The notes below the pieces were generated by a model. The model made no database searches. It was given only the letters and a program-made list of their open reading frames with translations, and was not told the DNA's origin. DNA of 64,000 nucleotides from Chlamydomonas sphaeroides (Eukaryota; Chlorophyta; Chlorophyceae; Chlamydomonadales; Chlamydomonadaceae): assembly GCA_001662425.1 (NCBI GenBank), contig BDDC01000253.1, positions 1 to 64,000 on the forward strand. The letters are read 5' to 3'. Positions within the stretch are counted from its first letter, which is position 1; each line of letters opens with the position of its first letter. Positions 62,901 through 64,000 of this stretch are shown one piece after another. A program made the position numbers and the translations under genes.

Positions 62901-64000
62901 NNNNNNNNNNNNNNNNNNNNNNNNNNNNNNNNNNNNNNNNNNNNNNNNNNNNNNNNNNNNNNNNNNNNNNNNNNNNNNNNNNNNNNNNNNNNNNNNNNNN
63001 NNNNNNNNNNNNNNNNNNNNNNNNNAGGGCACGGCTGCCGGAGGAGGGGGAGGGCGCCCAGGCGCGAGCTGAAGCCTGCCCGCGCCCCCTCTGCCAGCCG
63101 CATAGCCCGGGCACTTGCCCCCGAGGTCCAGGGACCCCGCTTGCCTCTGCCGTGCCCCTCCTCCCGCGCGCCCTGCTTCGCTCCCCAGCCTGCCCCTGCC
63201 CGCCCTACCTCCCCTTCCCTTCCTCCCCTCCCGTCCTCCCTCCCTCCTCCCGCCTCCCTCGCCCGCCCTCACTTGAAGTAGAACAGGCTGCCCGCCTCCT
63301 CGCTGTACTCGACCTCCAGGTCCGACACCGCGGTGCGCAGCGCGGGGCTCCAGTTGACCATGTACTGCCCCCGGTAGATGAGGCCCTTGGCGTGCAGCCG
63401 TACGAAGGCCTCGGCCACGGCGTCTGGGGCGGAGGACGGCGGGGCGCAGGGCGGAAGCGCAACAACGGTGAATGAGAAGGAGGTGCAAGGTTGACGACAG
63501 GCCGGGCAGAACCCCGCCACCTGCAGTACAAAGAGCCCCCTTTTCTCATTCGAGCGCTCATTCCGCCAGCAACCCCGCCCTCGCTGAACCAGACGGCCGG
63601 CCCACAACCTCCCTTTATCCCTCGTTCCATCCCCTTAGCTTCCGTGTACCGTGCGCCTTCTCACGCCCCGAAGCGCCAACCCCCGCCCCCAGCCTCACCC
63701 CAAGCCCCGCCCCCAGCCTCACCGGCAGCCGCTCTCCACCCCCACCCCTGCAGCTCTGCCCTGGCCGCACCCGCCCTAGCCCAGCTGCCGCACCCGCACA
63801 CCCCCGCCGCAGCCCGCAGCCCCTCAGCCCTCACCCGACAGCCCCTCGTCCAGCGTGAAGCGCTCCCGGCTCCAGTCGCAAGAGGCGCCCAGCCGCCGCA
63901 GCTGGTTGGTGATGAAGCCGCCGTACCTGGGGCGGGCGGCGGAGTGGGGAAGAGGGAGAGGGAGCAAGGGGGAGGGGGAGCAAAGGGGAGGAAAGGGAGG
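56906..64000 (-). CDS. VARS: valyl-tRNA synthetase (5' part missing at window edge)
   Basis: Eighteen in-frame exons are visible, from 63926-63835 to 57004-56906, about 800 residues. Motifs in order: YGGFITNQLRRLGASCDWSR; YMVNWSPALRTAVSDLEVEY; editing-domain segment FLPVATTRPETILGDTAVAV; GTGALKVTPGHDINDYEIGK; DWCISRQLWWGHRIPVWYVF; DTWFSSGLWPFSTLGWP; TGHDILFFWVARMIMMGLEF; and the class I signature GRKMSKSLGN with its catalytic KMSKS. Then come the anticodon-binding domain (YNFLWDEFADWAIEASK, FVTEELWQALP) and the C-terminal tRNA-binding coiled coil (ELGRLGKQKAKLDKELGGIM). The HIGH motif must lie beyond 64000. Introns after the exons ending 61200 and 60469 use GC donors. The gap at 62671-63025 falls within an intron. 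Plants often dual-target ValRS; the compartment cannot be judged without the N-terminus. Confidence 0.97.
58240..58262. repeat. (GACGGTT)3 tandem repeat in ValRS intron
   Basis: Three direct copies of a seven-base GACGGTT unit beside a GT-rich and G-rich run (58151-58176). Confidence 0.75.
58531..58573. repeat. perfect 18-bp inverted repeat (hairpin) in ValRS intron
   Basis: CACCCTCAGTCTGGGCCC at 58531-58548 is exactly complementary to 58556-58573, with a 7-nt loop AGCGCCA. It lies between the exons ending 58802 and starting 58468 (gene orientation) and would form a very stable stem in RNA or DNA. Confidence 0.9.
59165..59285. repeat. CCATGGCCCCACCAAGGCC-type tandem repeat in ValRS intron
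   Basis: Imperfect units of CCACCAAGGCCCCACCA and CCATGGCCC recur across this intron right up to the donor of the exon ending at 59286. Confidence 0.75.
61961..61989 (+). repeat. dispersed repeat, copy 4
   Basis: GGGTTCCGTTCTACCTAACA then CTGGAACAC lies in a ValRS intron. The last 19 bp are identical to the minus-strand copy at 42157-42139. Confidence 0.75.
62671..63025. other. assembly gap (N)
   Basis: A run of 355 N between ValRS exons 63423-63273 and 62623-62513. The two exons join in phase (AA plus G), so the gap is intronic and no coding sequence need be missing. Confidence 0.99.

Noticed and set aside
1..64000. tRNA or rRNA genes
   Set aside because: No B-box plus acceptor-stem arrangement or rRNA-like stretch was noticed by eye. 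A tRNAscan-SE and Infernal run would be needed to exclude them.

Overview
The window is nuclear DNA from a green alga, most likely a chlorophycean related to Chlamydomonas or Volvox. The evidence is: very high GC; small dense introns with GT-AG (a few GC-AG) ends; TGTAA polyadenylation-type motifs after several stop codons; chloroplast-type targeting peptides; a plant-type CCT-domain regulator; and the flagellar/centriolar protein CFAP20. There is no operon structure. Genes are independent, multi-exon and on both strands. Three assembly gaps (runs of N) lie at 25430-25795, 35921-36292 and 62671-63025. Gene models were built by hand from splice sites; apart from the junctions hidden by the gaps in the helicase and PRP40 genes, nearly every junction keeps a continuous reading frame.

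Left part (1-21.5 kb): the 5' end of a basic Lys/Ala-rich protein (minus, runs off the left edge), a BTB-like protein (plus), a long mTERF-like organellar protein of ten exons (minus), a chloroplast-type thioredoxin-like [2Fe-2S] ferredoxin (plus), an F-box/ankyrin-like protein (plus), a 2.9 kb stretch without a convincing gene, and a CCT-domain transcriptional regulator (minus).

Middle part (22-42.4 kb): a DEAD-box RNA helicase (plus) with a LINE-type retroelement remnant in its third intron, CFAP20 (plus), ER membrane complex subunit EMC4 (minus) divergent from the ribosome-biogenesis factor EBP2 (plus), and the U1 snRNP-associated splicing factor PRP40 (plus). A 4.7 kb stretch with no confident gene follows.

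Right part (47.1-64 kb): the most unusual gene is a 25-exon, about 1169-residue protein made of six tandem truncated-globin (2/2 haemoglobin) domains. It ends in a tail carrying eleven [ST]RQ[GA]S repeats. The window closes with most of a valyl-tRNA synthetase gene (minus) whose N-terminal part lies beyond the right edge.

The genes do not form a pathway. The notable biology is the six-globin protein, the exon-scale duplication inside it, splice-dependent C-termini in PRP40 and CFAP20, and short dispersed repeats shared among introns and intergenic DNA.
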